From NCBI GenBank assembly GCA_948144175.1, contig CANXME010002568.1, positions 1,487,001 to 1,551,000 on the forward strand: 64,000 nucleotides of DNA, written 5' to 3'. The translations under genes were made by a program, and so were the position numbers. The stretch comes from Closterium sp. NIES-65 (taxonomy: Eukaryota > Streptophyta > Zygnematophyceae > Desmidiales > Closteriaceae). Below are positions 21,937 through 34,900 of the stretch, piece by piece. The notes beneath the pieces are model-generated. The model was not told the DNA's origin. It saw only the letters and a program-made list of their open reading frames with translations, and ran no database searches. Each line of letters begins with the position of its first letter. Position 1 is the first letter of the stretch.

Positions 21937-22374
21937 TGCTGCGATCAGAAGTAGATCGTAACCAGGATCACCTCAGGAAGGTTCGCACACTTCTAGTCTA
22001 GTGGTGGTGGGCCCTTGACCTCAATAGCGGAGTAAATGTAAAATGCTTGAGATAATAAAAACATGCAAATACAACGATATAAATAAGAGTACAGGGGAAT
22101 ACGAATCGACCTAGCTAGCCATGTGCTCTAAGGGGTACATTCCCTTATTCAAATTCATTCCCAACCGTGCGGGGCGTACAGTTACGAAACTGTTCCCGCC
22201 AGAATCCTTCTGCCTGCAGCTGCCCGATGCAATCTGCTCCGACGGTCCAGATGCATCTCAACCGTCTGACGTTTCGAGTCAATTCTGACTCTTCACATTC
22301 GTTCTCGATACTGCATGCACCTTTAGCTGCGGTCGGGAGTGCACTGTAATCTTCATTTATTGCTATTCGTAACA
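21937..22374 (-). repeat. Copia 5' LTR
   Basis: A 438-bp LTR. Its outer end abuts the target duplication TACGT at 22375-22379, only about 540 bp beyond the ACC1 stop codon. Confidence 0.93.
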
Positions 22375-22379
22375 TACGT

Positions 22380-22899
22380 GAAGGCGTTAACAATGAAAAA
22401 GCTGATGAAAGCACAACTGCCAGTCCAGTGGTAGCAGGGCAGGCAAGGAGGACAGGATGAGGATGCCAGGAGGAGAGAAAAGAAAGCTTGTAACCAAAGA
22501 GCATGAGAGCATATCAAGAAACAGGAGGCTGGATAGGAGGCTGGACAGGACCTTACAAACATTGAAGCCCAGCAGCTAGATCGTGATGCACGCACAACTA
22601 CTCAGTCAACCTGGCAGTCACGACATGCACATACTAGCGTAAGTTCCTTTCAAATGGCTGTTAGGCGTGTGTAGCCTGGAGCTCTAGTTCTGCCTGAAGG
22701 TGCACCAATACCCATGCACCGGAATCATATCTCGTGGTTTGTACATGTGCAGTGCAGCTAAAAATTGCCCAAGAAGCGAGATGGGAGAGAGGTGAGCGTG
22801 GGAGGTATGGTAGCTATCAATAGTTTGCTAACAATTGTTTCGAATTCATAGCAAGAGTCAAGCGTCTTGACCCCATGGTTGAGAACATGTTGTCAAGGC
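22380..22899. other. 3' flank of ACC1, no gene seen
   Basis: No coding signal was recognised. This is the likely 3' UTR and flank of ACC1 into which the Copia element inserted. Confidence 0.4.
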
Positions 22900-22905
22900 T
22901 TTATT
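22900..22905 (-). promoter_or_regulatory. possible ACC1 polyadenylation signal
   Basis: AATAAA on the minus strand lies about 11 nt after the ACC1 stop. That is very close, so a site further downstream may be used instead. Confidence 0.3.
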
Positions 22906-22915
22906 GCTGGAGGGT

Positions 22916-25900
22916 TCACTGCTGACCCAGCACTTGGGCGAGCTTGGCGGCAGCATCTTTGCGCGCATTAGCAGGGAGCTGCAGCACAGAAACCAGAGAG
23001 ACAAACCATGGAGAAAAAGGGGGGGGGGGGGGGGGGGAAGAAGAAGAAAAGAGTGAGCACAAAAGAAAAGGAGGATGACTGTAAAAAGGCACCAAACCAA
23101 CAAGGTTGCAAGCCACGTCACAACCCTATGGATCATGCTGGACACACAGCCTGCACCAGCAGCATATATCCCCATGCACTCCCTCCCCCACTTGCACCCC
23201 CCATGTACTCCCATTAACTCCTTCCCACATACATTCCCACGCCACAAAGCCATCCCACGTACTGCCTGCAGCACACTCGACACAGCCTGAGCGAGCAATA
23301 TGCATTTCCATGTATCCCCATGCCACCACACCACCATGCAACCATGCCCCTACGCCACCATCCCACGTACCGCCTGCAGCACGCTGGCAACAGCCTGTGC
23401 CAGCCCGTCCGCAATGCTCCCAGCGTCCCTCTCTCTCGTCAGCACCGCCGCCAGCCTCCCTCCCCTCAGACTCATCACCCTCCTCCTGAACCCCTCTGCA
23501 TTCCTCCTCGTGCCCTGCACCCATGCCATGAACTGCTTATCATCCACCCACTCATCCCCATCTATCGCCACACTCGTCCGGAGCGCCTCAATCTCCCCCC
23601 GCTTCACCCTCTGCTCATCAAGATACCACCGCTTCACCTCCGCAATCGCGTCAATCTTCCCCAGCCCATCCACCTGTAACATGAACTGCCTTGCAAGCCC
23701 GTCCTCCGCGACCTTCCGACACAACCTCGAGTAGAAATACGCCCTCGAATTCTCCCAAGTGACAATATCCCGGATCACGCCCTTGGCCGCCATCCTCCGC
23801 GGGGTATCATGCAGCTCTGCAAACCGAACCGCAATCTGGGTATACACAGGCAGGAGCGCTTTCTCCCTCTGCGCAATCAGCCCCTCGGTCACCGTCACCG
23901 ACCCATTGTCACTCCCCTGCGCCTGCTGCTGCTTCGCCGCCCGTAGGGCCTTATCCAAGTCGATAATCTCCGGGTCTAGCCTGTGCATCGCGTCGATCAG
24001 CTCCTTTTTCCGGAACTTAATCTCCACCACTCCTTCCGGCTCCAGCACGGCTCCTCTCGCCGAATCCTCAGCGTACATCTCCACCATGTGCGGGTTGATC
24101 CGATGGTCCACAACGACCCACGCGCCGCCCCGCAGCTCGCCCTTCCTTGGGATGTACACAAACACCGGCTGATCATACGTCCTCAAATGCTCCACTATAA
24201 GCGACCCCGCTTGAAGCACCCCTTCAAATAGATCCCTCTGCCCTCCGGAAAACCCGCGCCAGTTGGCGAGAATAAACAACGGGAGCCCCTCCAAACGCAG
24301 GTCTAGAAGCGCCTGGGCCGTTTTCGCAGCGGAATCCGGATACCACACTTGCCCAGCCTGCGGCAGCACCCGCTCATGCGAATCCGGCTGCCCGGGATCC
24401 GCCGGAATGTTCTGGAACACAGTCTGTGTCTCCACCGCAATCACCCCGACAGGAATGCCGCCCAGCCGCGCCCGCCCCACAACCACCGTCTTCGCCCACC
24501 CGTCCAGCATTTCCATGAAGCTTCCCTCGTCGAAGATCCCCCGGAGGAAGCGGGTACCAGACTGGGTCCCGGCCACAGCAGCGCGGGGATCACAGGAGGT
24601 CGTAGGGTTGTACTCCACCTTGCGCGACGGCGGGTCGAGCGGCTTCGGGACAATCGGCAGCGGGCGGTTAACGGCCGCCGGGACGTATGACAGCCAGCGG
24701 AGGATCGTCAGAACGCCGTCGAGATCGTTCGCGACGGTGTTGTGAACCACGCCGTTGACAGCCATAACCTTGGGTCCTCCCAGTTGCATGTGCGACGAAT
24801 ACACGTCCCTCCCGAGCAGCTTATTCAGCGCAGAGAACCCTGTCAGAATAATCGGCTGGTCCTGCCTCTGTATCACCCGGCTGCCCAGCCGCGCCAGGTA
24901 CGCGCCGATACCCACCGTCCGCCCCGTGACAAATGTCAGCGTGAACGTCTCGTGGAAAGCGCGCGAGAACACGCTCGCGATCGCACCACTCCCGGACAGA
25001 TTCTCCACACCAAGACCTTCCTCAGCGCCGATAATATCCGTCAGCACCCACCTCCGCTCCCCTGACGGCTCCATAACCACCTCATGCGCCACCACAGACG
25101 ACCGCACTCGAGTGTAGTCCTCCGGAGTGAGATACAGGTAATGGAACCCTCGCTCGGGGTTCTTCTCGTCCAGCCACGCGGCATGCAGGCACCGCTTCAC
25201 CTCCTCTGCGATCCCAATCCTCGCACCCGAGTTCGCAGCGAGATACAGCAGCGGCGCCTTGTTCTTGATCGCCTCGAGAGTAATCGCATGGAAAAGCATG
25301 TCCTCGTGCAGGCCAAACGCGCCGGCCCCTCGGGTAACATCGTTTGCCACGATGTAGACCGTGCGACCGTCAGGGAATTCGGGAGTGCGGAGGGTGAGCC
25401 GCCAGCCGACCATTGCGATGCTGTTCAGCCCTGCCGGGCGGCTGGTTTCCTGTAGCTTTGCGTCCCATGCGATGTTTGGGTCGGCGAAGATGAGCTCCTT
25501 GTAGGTGAGGTGCGGGGCGGGCGGCGCCGTGTGCGTGCCCTTGGCCTCTGCTGCCGCCCAGATCTGCTTCAACGCCTCCTCGAAGATCTGGAGGGGAGAA
25601 CAGGAGAGGTAAAAGGGGAGGTAACGAGATGGCTTAAAGAATGAAAACATTACTTGTTCATTGTCACATTTCTGTTGGAACCACTCTGCTACCGCCCAGA
25701 TCTGCTTCAGGGCCTCCTCGAAGATCTGCAGGGGAGCACAGGTGGGGCGACGGAAGGAAAGGGAGGACTAAAAGGGAGGGGAGGCCATGGGAATGGGAGG
25801 CAAATGGGAGAAACCAAGGTTGATGTAGGGCACAAAAACGGGTTCCATATCACAAGCTACTTTTTTCGCCACTACCACAGACAATGCCACAACAACGACA

Positions 25901-28900
25901 AGCAGCCAAAGCGCACCCCCACCACCACCAGCACCCCCACCACCAGCAGCACCCCCACCACCAGCACCCCCACCACCAGCACCCCCACCACCACCAGCAC
26001 CCCCACCACCAGCACCCCCACCACCAGCACCAACAGCAGCAGCACCACCACCACAACCCCAAGCGGCACTCACGGAGAGGAAGTCATAGCAGAAGGTGGT
26101 CCCGGCCTTCCTAGCCGCCAGCCTCCTCTTGTCAATGGAGCTCAACGGACCATACGGCGCGGAGAGCGGCGTGCCATGCAGCGGGCCCATGCCCTTGAGG
26201 GTCATCGTGGTGCCACCACCCCCCGGGGGGCCGGAGGGGGACGGCATGGGCAGCAGCGAGGAGGTGACGCGCACGGGGAGCGCGGCGGGCGGGAGGATGA
26301 GTGCGTTGTCGGGCCATGATGGCATGTCGGTGCGCGGCAGCTTGGGCGGCGAGGAGAAGTAGACAAAGTTCTTGCCGGCTGCGTCGTCGGCTTCCATGTA
26401 GGCCTGGTGTGTGGGAGTGCCGGAAAAGGATAGGGGTATGGGGGATAGGGTAAGAGGAGATGCACATGGTGAAGTAGACAAGTTCTTGCCGGCCGCATCG
26501 TCGGCTTCCATGTACGCCTGGTGTGTGGGAGTGCCGAGGAAGTGCAGGAGTTACAGGGAAGGACAGGAGGGGAAAGTTCAGGGGTAGCGAAGAGGGGTTG
26601 ACAGGACTAGAGAGCGTGGCAGGATAGGGAGGTGAAGTATAGTGGAGGAGACAGGAATCATCGGTAGAAGACTGGGTAAACCCCAAGCTCACCTGCACGA
26701 GACAGGCGTGGCCGCTGGGGTTCTCGGCCACCAGACGCCAGGCGCCAGAGCCCACGCCCACGCCCTTCACCTTGACACGCGCCTCCCACATGCACAGCGC
26801 CAGCGAGCGCATGCGCGGGGCCACCTTGGCGTCTGCCAGGCGGCCCAGCCCGCACAGCATGCGCTCCACCTCCGCCAGGTTGAAGCTGGAGCGAGGGGAA
26901 GGAGAGGGGGGGCAGTGGTAAGAGGAGGGAAGGAGTTAATGCGAGCGCATGCACGGGGCGACCTTGGTGTCTGCCAGGCGGCCCAGCCCGCACAGCATGC
27001 GCTCCACCTCGGGCAGGTTGACGAGGGGAAGGTGGGGAGGGCGAGAGGGTGGTTAGAATGGGGACATTTAAAGTCAGAGGCAGACTCTTACCTTGGTGCA
27101 CCAACTTTACCCCTGGTGCGCAAAAGCTCATGTCAAACTCACCCAGATGCACGGGGGCTCATCTCGAACGACAGGGATCCCAGGAGAGCCATGAAGACAT
27201 GGGCATGGTCCGCCTTGAGGGTCGTCTCCAGCTCCGGCTCATCCAACGCCTCCTGGATCGCCCTCTGAGGCGAGCTTTTGTACGAGGCCCTTTCATAAGC
27301 AGCTTACCCTGAGGCGAGCTTTTGTACGAGGCCCTTACATAAGCAACTTACCCTGAGGCGCGGGGGCTCATTTCGAATGACAGTGACCCCAGCAGGGCCA
27401 TGAAGATGTGGGCATGGTCCGCCTTGAGCGTTGTCTCCAGCTCCGGCTCATCCAATGCCTCCTGGATTGCCGCCGCCAGCGTCCGCGCCGCCACCTCGAT
27501 CTGAACCGTACATTCGCTCACCAGCGAGTCCGAAAACGACGGCTCACGCGTCACCTCCGCCCCACCACCCACAGCACCACCATCGGCACCACCACCGCCG
27601 ATCCAGCTGCTGCTGCCTCCGCTGCTGCCGCCAGGGGGGCTGGTGTCGCCTCCTCCGCCAGTGGCGGATTTGGGGAGGCGCACGACGGAACGGAGGAAGA
27701 GGCGGCGAATGCCAGAGGGCTTCTCGGTGGTGGAGTAGATGTGCCAGTGGCGGTTGCGCGACCGCTTGTACTGCATCTCGCCGAAACTCATCAGCTTTTG
27801 CTGTTTTTGAAAAGGGGAAGGGGGGGGGGGGGGAAGAGGAGGAAGGGGACGAGGGACCGAACAGGGTGAGAATGGAGGCATGCGAAACCCGAGTACAGCA
27901 AGAATCCAGCATACCCATAACCGAATGATAGTATACCAAGAACCCAACCAGGCCCACGATCCCATGCACCACAGAACACAACCCTCGGCACGAACCAGTT
28001 CCAGCAGGTCGGAGAGAGGCGGCTCCACGTGGCGCATGAGAGGCCACTCTTCGAAGGTTTCCCTCTCCTCGCTCCAGTGGAAGCAGTGCCTGAGAGGCGC
28101 ACGGCCCTGCCCGTGCTGCACCACGATGCAGCTCACGGCCGTCACGCCCGCACCGTGCAGCGTGGAGGCCGCATCCGCGTCCAGCAGGGACCGGCGCAGC
28201 GTGTGAATGCGGTCCTCCATGCGGAAGGTGGACGGGCTGTCCGCACTGTGTTGTGGGGAGGGAAAGCAATCAAGGATGAGAGAGGATGGCTAAGGGAAAA
28301 GGAAAGGCAAACGGGGATCTGATGTGCAGGCTCTCGTTCATCCACCACAAAGCGTTAATCCTTGTGGGGATACAAGAGTGTATTGCTGCCGCTTTATTGC
28401 CATGACTAGAAAGCAGATTGCGCAGAGCAAGGGAGCTTACAGGCTGTCGAGTTTGGGCAGCAGAGCCACATGAGCAACATTCCCCGCCCCGAACGGGATC
28501 CCCAGGAACGTGCGAATCCGCTTCATGCCCCCAAACGGCAGGTCCTCCGCACTGGCCTTCCTAGTGGCAGCCACGCGCGTCTGCTTCCCATCCACCGCAC
28601 TCAGCAACCACCCGTCCGGCTGCGAGATCACAGGCCGCAGCAAATCCTTCACCTCCTGCAGCGTGGACGCCACCACCATCACTCCCCACCGCTTCACACC
28701 CCCCGTAGATGGCGCCTTGAACGTGGGGCTATCCGGGCCCTCCTCTAGCTGCTCGATCGACGGCGGTGGTCCTTCCTCCCAAAACTCCCACGAGGCAACA
28801 ACAGACTTGTTGTTCCCGGCAACCACCGTGACAGAGTCCTTCACAATATACGGCTGGTACAGCCGCCGAATGTACGTCTCGACCGCCCGGGACTGCACGT

Positions 28901-31900
28901 CAGCATCCATGTAGTCAAAGAGGGACGTCAGCGCGTCGTCGATGGCCACCGGCGCGTCTACAAGCCGCTCCATACGTGCATCTAGAGACTCCTTCACCGC
29001 CTTCGGATCCAGAGATCTGGGAGTCAGCAGGTCTGCCGCGTCTCCTCCAGCCCCTCCTGCTACTCCGCCTCCTGCTCCTCCTGCTGCGGAAGATGATGTG
29101 GAGGAGAGCTCCTGCTTGCTGCTGGCGGAGGAGAGGGCGTCCTCGGAGATGTCGAGGTTGGAGAGGTTGTGCACCACGCCGGCCTGGAGCTCTGTCAGTT
29201 GGACCTGCTCCAGCAGGAGCTTCGCCTTCACCAACACCTGGGTGAAAAGAGGAGGGGGAGGTGCAGCAGCACATCAAGCTGATCAGAACGAGGAGAGGAG
29301 CAGAGAGGCGCAGCTCCTCGGGCTTTGAATGAGTGCAGAAAGGGGAGAGACGCGGGGAGGGAGGAGGAGAGCGGAGAGAAGGGAAGGCGGGCGGGCGTAC
29401 CTTGGAGTGCTTGACATTGGAGAGCGAGGAGAGCTCTTTGAGCATGGCCTTGTGCTTGCTGGGGTTGGGAGCCACCATGCGGTCCAGAATGGCCACCACC
29501 AGGTCGTTCTTGCGCGCCACGCCCTGGTGGGACAGCACCACGTCCACCACCTTGGCCAGGTCCTTCTTGTGCGTCTGCCTCAGACCCTCAATCACGTCCG
29601 CCTGTGGGGAAGGACGAACGTGTGTGGGCGAGAGGAAGGAGGGGTAGGGGTGTGTGGGTTTGTTTGGTTTTGGCAGCTGTGTCTGGTTTTGGCACATGAA
29701 TGGTTTAGGGCATGTGTCTGGCATGAATGAAAGTGGATGTGGATTCCGTACAGAGCTTCTCCCACCCTCACAACTCTAAACTCTCATCTCTTTCCCAAAC
29801 CCACCTGTGGCGTCTCACAGAAGTTCTTCTCCACGCTCAGGTATTGGCTCAGCAGGTCCTGGATCACCGTCAGCCCAAACTGCTCCCTGCCCCCTGCATG
29901 CAGCTCAGCTACTCCACTCATCCCCACACTCAAATCACTCACTCCTTCAACCACGTTCAGATAATTCCCACGCTCATTCACTCCCAAGCCCCTCCAACCC
30001 ACCTGCGGCGTTTCACAGAAGTTCTTTTAACTCAGGTACTGGCTCAGCAGGTCCTGAATCACCGTCAGCCCGTCACTCCCTCAGTCACTCAATCCCACAC
30101 TTTAACTCACCTGCGGCGTCTCACAGAAGTTCTTCTCCACGCTCAGGTACTGGCTCAGCAGGTCCTGAATCACCGTGAGCCCAAATTGCTCCCGGCCGCC
30201 CGCATGCAGCTCAGCCACTCGCAGCAGCGGCGCCACGAGCTGCTGCTGCCCCATGCGGTCCTTGGCAGGCAGGCGGTCCAGGAACGAGCGCAGCACATGC
30301 AGGCACTCGGGCGCGGGGAAGGAGAGCAGACGCGGGGAGGACGTTCCTTGGGTTGATTCTGACGCCTTCAGCAGCGCATCCAGCTGAGAAGGTTGAGGGA
30401 TGGTTGAGGGATGGGTGGGGGATGGGTGGGGGATGGGTGGGGGATGGGTGGGGGATGGGTGGGGGATGGGTGGGGGATGGGGGGCGGAGGGTGTGGGAGG
30501 AGGAGAGAGAAAAAGGGGGTGGGGAAGTGAGGAGAGGGTTTTTGATAGCTTGCCACCAACGGCATCCCGGCAGCAGCGGCGCCACGAGCTGCTGCTGCCC
30601 CATGCGGTCCTTGGCGGGCAGGCGGTCCAGGAACGAGCGCAGCACATGCAGGCACTCGGGCGCGGGGAAGGAGAGCAGGCGCGGGGAGGACGTTCCTTGG
30701 GTGGACTCGGACACCTTCAGCAGCGCATCCAGCTGAGGGGTTGCCCAGGGTGTGGAGTGGGGGAGGGGGTGGAAAGGGGAAAATTGGAGTAGTATACGGG
30801 AGAAGGCGGAGATGAGAAGGCGGATGGGGAGGTGCGTGGAAAGTCCCTAATCGCCTGCTCCCTGTCACCTGGCCGCGGGAAGGAGAGCAGGCGTGGGGTG
30901 GACGCGCCCTGGCTTGACTCAGACCCCTTCAACAGTACCCACAGCTATGGCACGTTTCAACACACACTGCATAACCCTCACACACACACACACACATGCG
31001 CGCGCGGCTTACCTCGGCCTTGAGCTCCTTGGGCAGGCGCGTGGCGAGCACAGACGCCATCTCCTGCCACTGCAGCGCCGGCACTGACTCGTCCTTGATC
31101 CCATGAATCAGCTCCTCCACCACCTAATGGATGTGTTGACAAAGAAAGGAGCAGAGGATAAGAGGAGCAGAGGGACAGAGGTTGACATGCTTCGGAGATC
31201 CGGAAAATCTACCATGAAGAAGAGGTTGATCTTCAGCACAACTCATCCCGATTCTTGCCTTCTCCCGCATCATCTACCCTCCTTCACGCAACTACACTCC
31301 CCACCATGCATCCACCCAGCCTCACCTCGGTGCTGTTGTGCTCGTATCCAGCCAGGATCAGCCCGGCCTTCTTGAGCGCCTCCGCAAACCGGTGGTGCGC
31401 CTTGTCTGGCTGCACCGTGGGCGTGCCCAGCTCGGGGAAATCCCCTGTGAACTGCTGCACGACGTTCCTGGCCGTCAGATCGTCCAGATCAAGGGTGGCG
31501 ATCAGATCTCCTGCGGTCATGGTCTGGCCCTCGGAGATGCGCCAGTGGATGCAGCCAGAGGCCGGGGCGAGCAGCGGCATGCACATCTTCATGACCTCCA
31601 CCTCGGCGTATGGCTCGTCCATGTTCAGGTGGCCCCCTTCCTCTACCAGCTGCCGCATCAGCTTGCATGGGGTTTCGGCCACCAGCTTGGACGGGTCGTG
31701 CTCGTTCTGGAGTGGTTGAGAATGGTTGTGAGGAAAGAACAGAAGGTGAGCGGGAAAGAGGGAGTGGGATGAAATCTGGAGGAACTAGGGAACGGGAAGC
31801 TTCACACATCCCAAAGTCCCAACTGGCGTAAGAAGGCAAACCCACGCAAACACCCATACAGAGAAACTCACCAGGTCAGCAAGCCTCTACCAGGAAAAAG

Positions 31901-34900
31901 CACAGGTGACCTTCTTCATGATGAAATCTCACCTGGAGCAGGCACGGACGGCCCCCAATGAGCAGGCGGGTCCCCGCAGCCTCTTCCTCTGCGTACACGA
32001 TGTAACTGTTGCCGTCCAGCTGGAAGCGGAGTGGGGGCGGAGAAGTGGTAGGTGGCTTAGAGTCTGTTCTGTCTTGAGTGTGTACACCTCTGGTACGAAA
32101 CGAACGTTTCGGCAAGTATCAAAAAAGCCATTCCTAAGAGCATTGAACTGGGTGAAGCTTACTTGGCACAGCAAACCGCCGTCCCTGAGTGTGTGCACCT
32201 CAGCCAGCACCTCCTGCTGGTTCATGCGGATCTTGTAGCTGCCAGGGCCCTGCCTGCTCAGGGCGAGCTGGTAGGGGCGGAGCAATGGGCGAGGGTCGGT
32301 GTGGGGTGATGGTAAATTTATTGCAACAACTGGGAGCAGTGATTGCAGCAACAGGAAGAGGCAGAGTTGAGACGGTAAGGGAGACGAGACACACCATGTA
32401 GGGCGCTCACCATGTACTTGACGTTATCAATGTTGAGAACCAGGTTGAAGTGTACAAGTGAGATGCTCTGCAAACAACCAACCAACCAACCAGCCAGCCC
32501 ACCAGGCACAGAGAAGGAAAAAAAAACAAGGGAAATTGATTCTGTGAGTGTTGGTTCAGCCCAAAGAGGAGGAAGAGTGGCAAAACCCACACAAGAGGTC
32601 TCAGTCTGGCATGATCAGATTCTGGTGATACAACCCAGTAATCACACCAGTACTCACACGGCTTTTCGCCAGGGACACAGACGTGCCTAGGCTCTGCATA
32701 CGCCTGCGTGCATGCAGCTAACCTCATATCTCTAATCCTTCTCAAGACCCAAGACTCACCACTGGGGGGATCTGCCCCTTCTCGAGGTACCCCATGTACT
32801 CTGACACACGGGCAGCTGCAGTGCGGGACGCCATCTGCCCACGCAGGAGAGGGGTTGGGAGCAGGGACGCAAAAGTGCGTGCTTAGACATCACGTGGCGA
32901 AATCAGACGGCCCCGAGTCTCAGGGGACAGGCATGGAAAACAGGGCGGAAATGGTGCAGAGGGTGGGCGACACAGGGGGTTGGATGGGGGTTTGAGGTGG
33001 CGGTGAAGGGTGGAGTGAGAGGTACTCACGAAGAGGCCTCCAGCAATGACGCAGATGTGCCAGGGAGGGCGCTGCGTCTTAATGCGCATGGCAATGCGCG
33101 AGTCCAGCCAACCTGTGTGAATCACGTTGTTCTTGTACTCCTTGTCCTGCCAGATGCACACACGGGACGGGACCACAAGAGTTGCAGCAAGCACAGGGGT
33201 GGATCGTGGGATACAGGAAGCAAAAAGACGGATGAGTTAGAGGGGAAGACTGCGCTTTGGGCGCTGCGTCTTAATGCGCATGGCAATGCGCGAGTCCAGC
33301 CAGCCTGTGTGAATCGTGCTGCTCTTGTAATCTTGTCCTGCCAGATTCTCGAGAGGAATACACAGGTACCCACAACCGGTAAAACAAGGGTAAATCACGA
33401 GGCACCACAAGCACAAGAATGGTGAGCTGGAGTGAAAGGATGGGCTTTCGGAGTTCAGCCAGCCTCTGCAGCCAGATGGCAGTGCGAGCCATCAGTCATA
33501 GATTGGCAGGGTTTGATGATCTGGACTCGAGATTCGAAGTTATGGGTTAAGAATTTGGGGTTCAGGGTTGAGGGTTTGGGATTCGGGATTCCAGGTTCAA
33601 GGTTCAAAGTTCAGAGTCGTGGGGCGAGTGAGCGAATAGCGGAAAGGGGGTGAAGGAGCGAACGAGAGGCACACCTGGAGCAGGTCGGCGGTGTAGTCAA
33701 CGTTGGTGTGTATCTCCCCTCGGATCTGCACCGACTTGAGCGCCAGCACCATGTTGGCTATGGCTGCCGGCCTATCCTGCCCGAATGCAAACAGGTGGCC
33801 TGCGTGTACGGGGGGAGTCGTGACAGGAGGGAGGGGGCGAGAAGAGATGGGAGGAGAGACAGAAGACTTGAGCGCCAGCACCATGTTGGCTATAATTGTG
33901 GGTCGGTCCTGCCCGAATGCAAACAGGTGACCTGCATGTACAGGTAGAGTTGTGGCAGGAGAGAGGGCGAGATGAGGGAAACGGAACGATTTGAATGCCT
34001 GGCCACTGCTGGCTGGTGTCACCCTTTCAACTCCGCTCTAACCTCAGCTCCCACCGCTCTGTGACTCATCAGACTGATCCGTGACTCACCAAACTGAGAG
34101 TCAGAGAACTCGTGGATTTGGCCGCCCGCCTTGATCGAAAAGTACGCCCACACATCCGGCTTGCTCCTGAAGCTCAGCTCCTGCACGCGTCCACTGGTGG
34201 GCTTGAACCCGTTCTCGGGGTCTTCACTCGTCACCCTCACCGCCACCACATGACCCTTAGGCTTCGTGGAGGTCACATCGTCGAAATTGAACGATTCCAG
34301 GTCCGCGCAGCTGCGCCAGTCGCTAGAGCCCCCGCCTCCCTGGGCGTAGAAGCGGCGGATCTCGGGGAGGCGGAAGAGCGGGATGCCCATGGCGATGGAG
34401 AGCTGCGTTGCTGGCAGGTTCACCCCGGCGATCCACTCCGTCACTGGATGCTCCACCTGGGAGGGGAAGTGGGGTGTGGAGGTAAGGGGGAGGACCAAAT
34501 CAATTCAGAGAGCAGCACACAGCTATGGCGATGGAGAGCTGCGTTGCGTCACTGGATGCTCCACCTTGGAGGAGGGGTGGGTTAAGGGGGTAGGAGGAAG
34601 GAACGAGTTTGGGTGGACAGGCAGAAGGTTAGGCCAATGGAAAGAGCTGCAGCCGCTGGTAGGTTCACCCTTACTAGCCACTCTGTTACCGGATGCTCTG
34701 CATGGGAAAGGGGTTACGAAGGGGTTTGAGAGGGTTTACGGGGTCATGAGGGGGTTTAGAAGGGGTTAGGAAAGAAAGAAGCTACGAAGGGGGGAAGAGT
34801 TTACTTTGAGAAAATTTGGCCGCAATCTTCCCTTGACCTCAGCCACCAGGATAAACCAAGGCCAGGACGAGCCTACATGCGGGCCAGGCTAACATTAGCG

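Larger units (their letters stand above)
15548..22374 (-). mobile_element. full-length Ty1/Copia retrotransposon, disabled
   Basis: The element is 6827 bp with 438-bp LTRs at 15548-15985 (3' LTR) and 21937-22374 (5' LTR). It is flanked by the 5-bp target duplication TACGT (15543-15547 and 22375-22379). LTR ends are TGTT...AACA, with TGCT at one end. About a dozen differences separate the two LTRs by eye. The primer-binding site is at 21925-21936 and a purine tract (GAGTGAAGGGGGG on the minus strand) abuts the 3' LTR. Domain order gag, protease, integrase, RT, RNase H places it in Copia. At least two stops and three frame changes interrupt the polyprotein, so it cannot encode its own proteins. 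Confidence 0.95.

Noticed and set aside
33540..33620. Telomere-like GGGTTTAGG-type sequence
   Set aside because: Irregular GGGTTC/GGGTTT words with no fixed period.
33868..33932. Alternative (mutually exclusive) ACC1 exon 9
   Set aside because: The copy has an acceptor but no donor at the matching place, so it is a partial echo.
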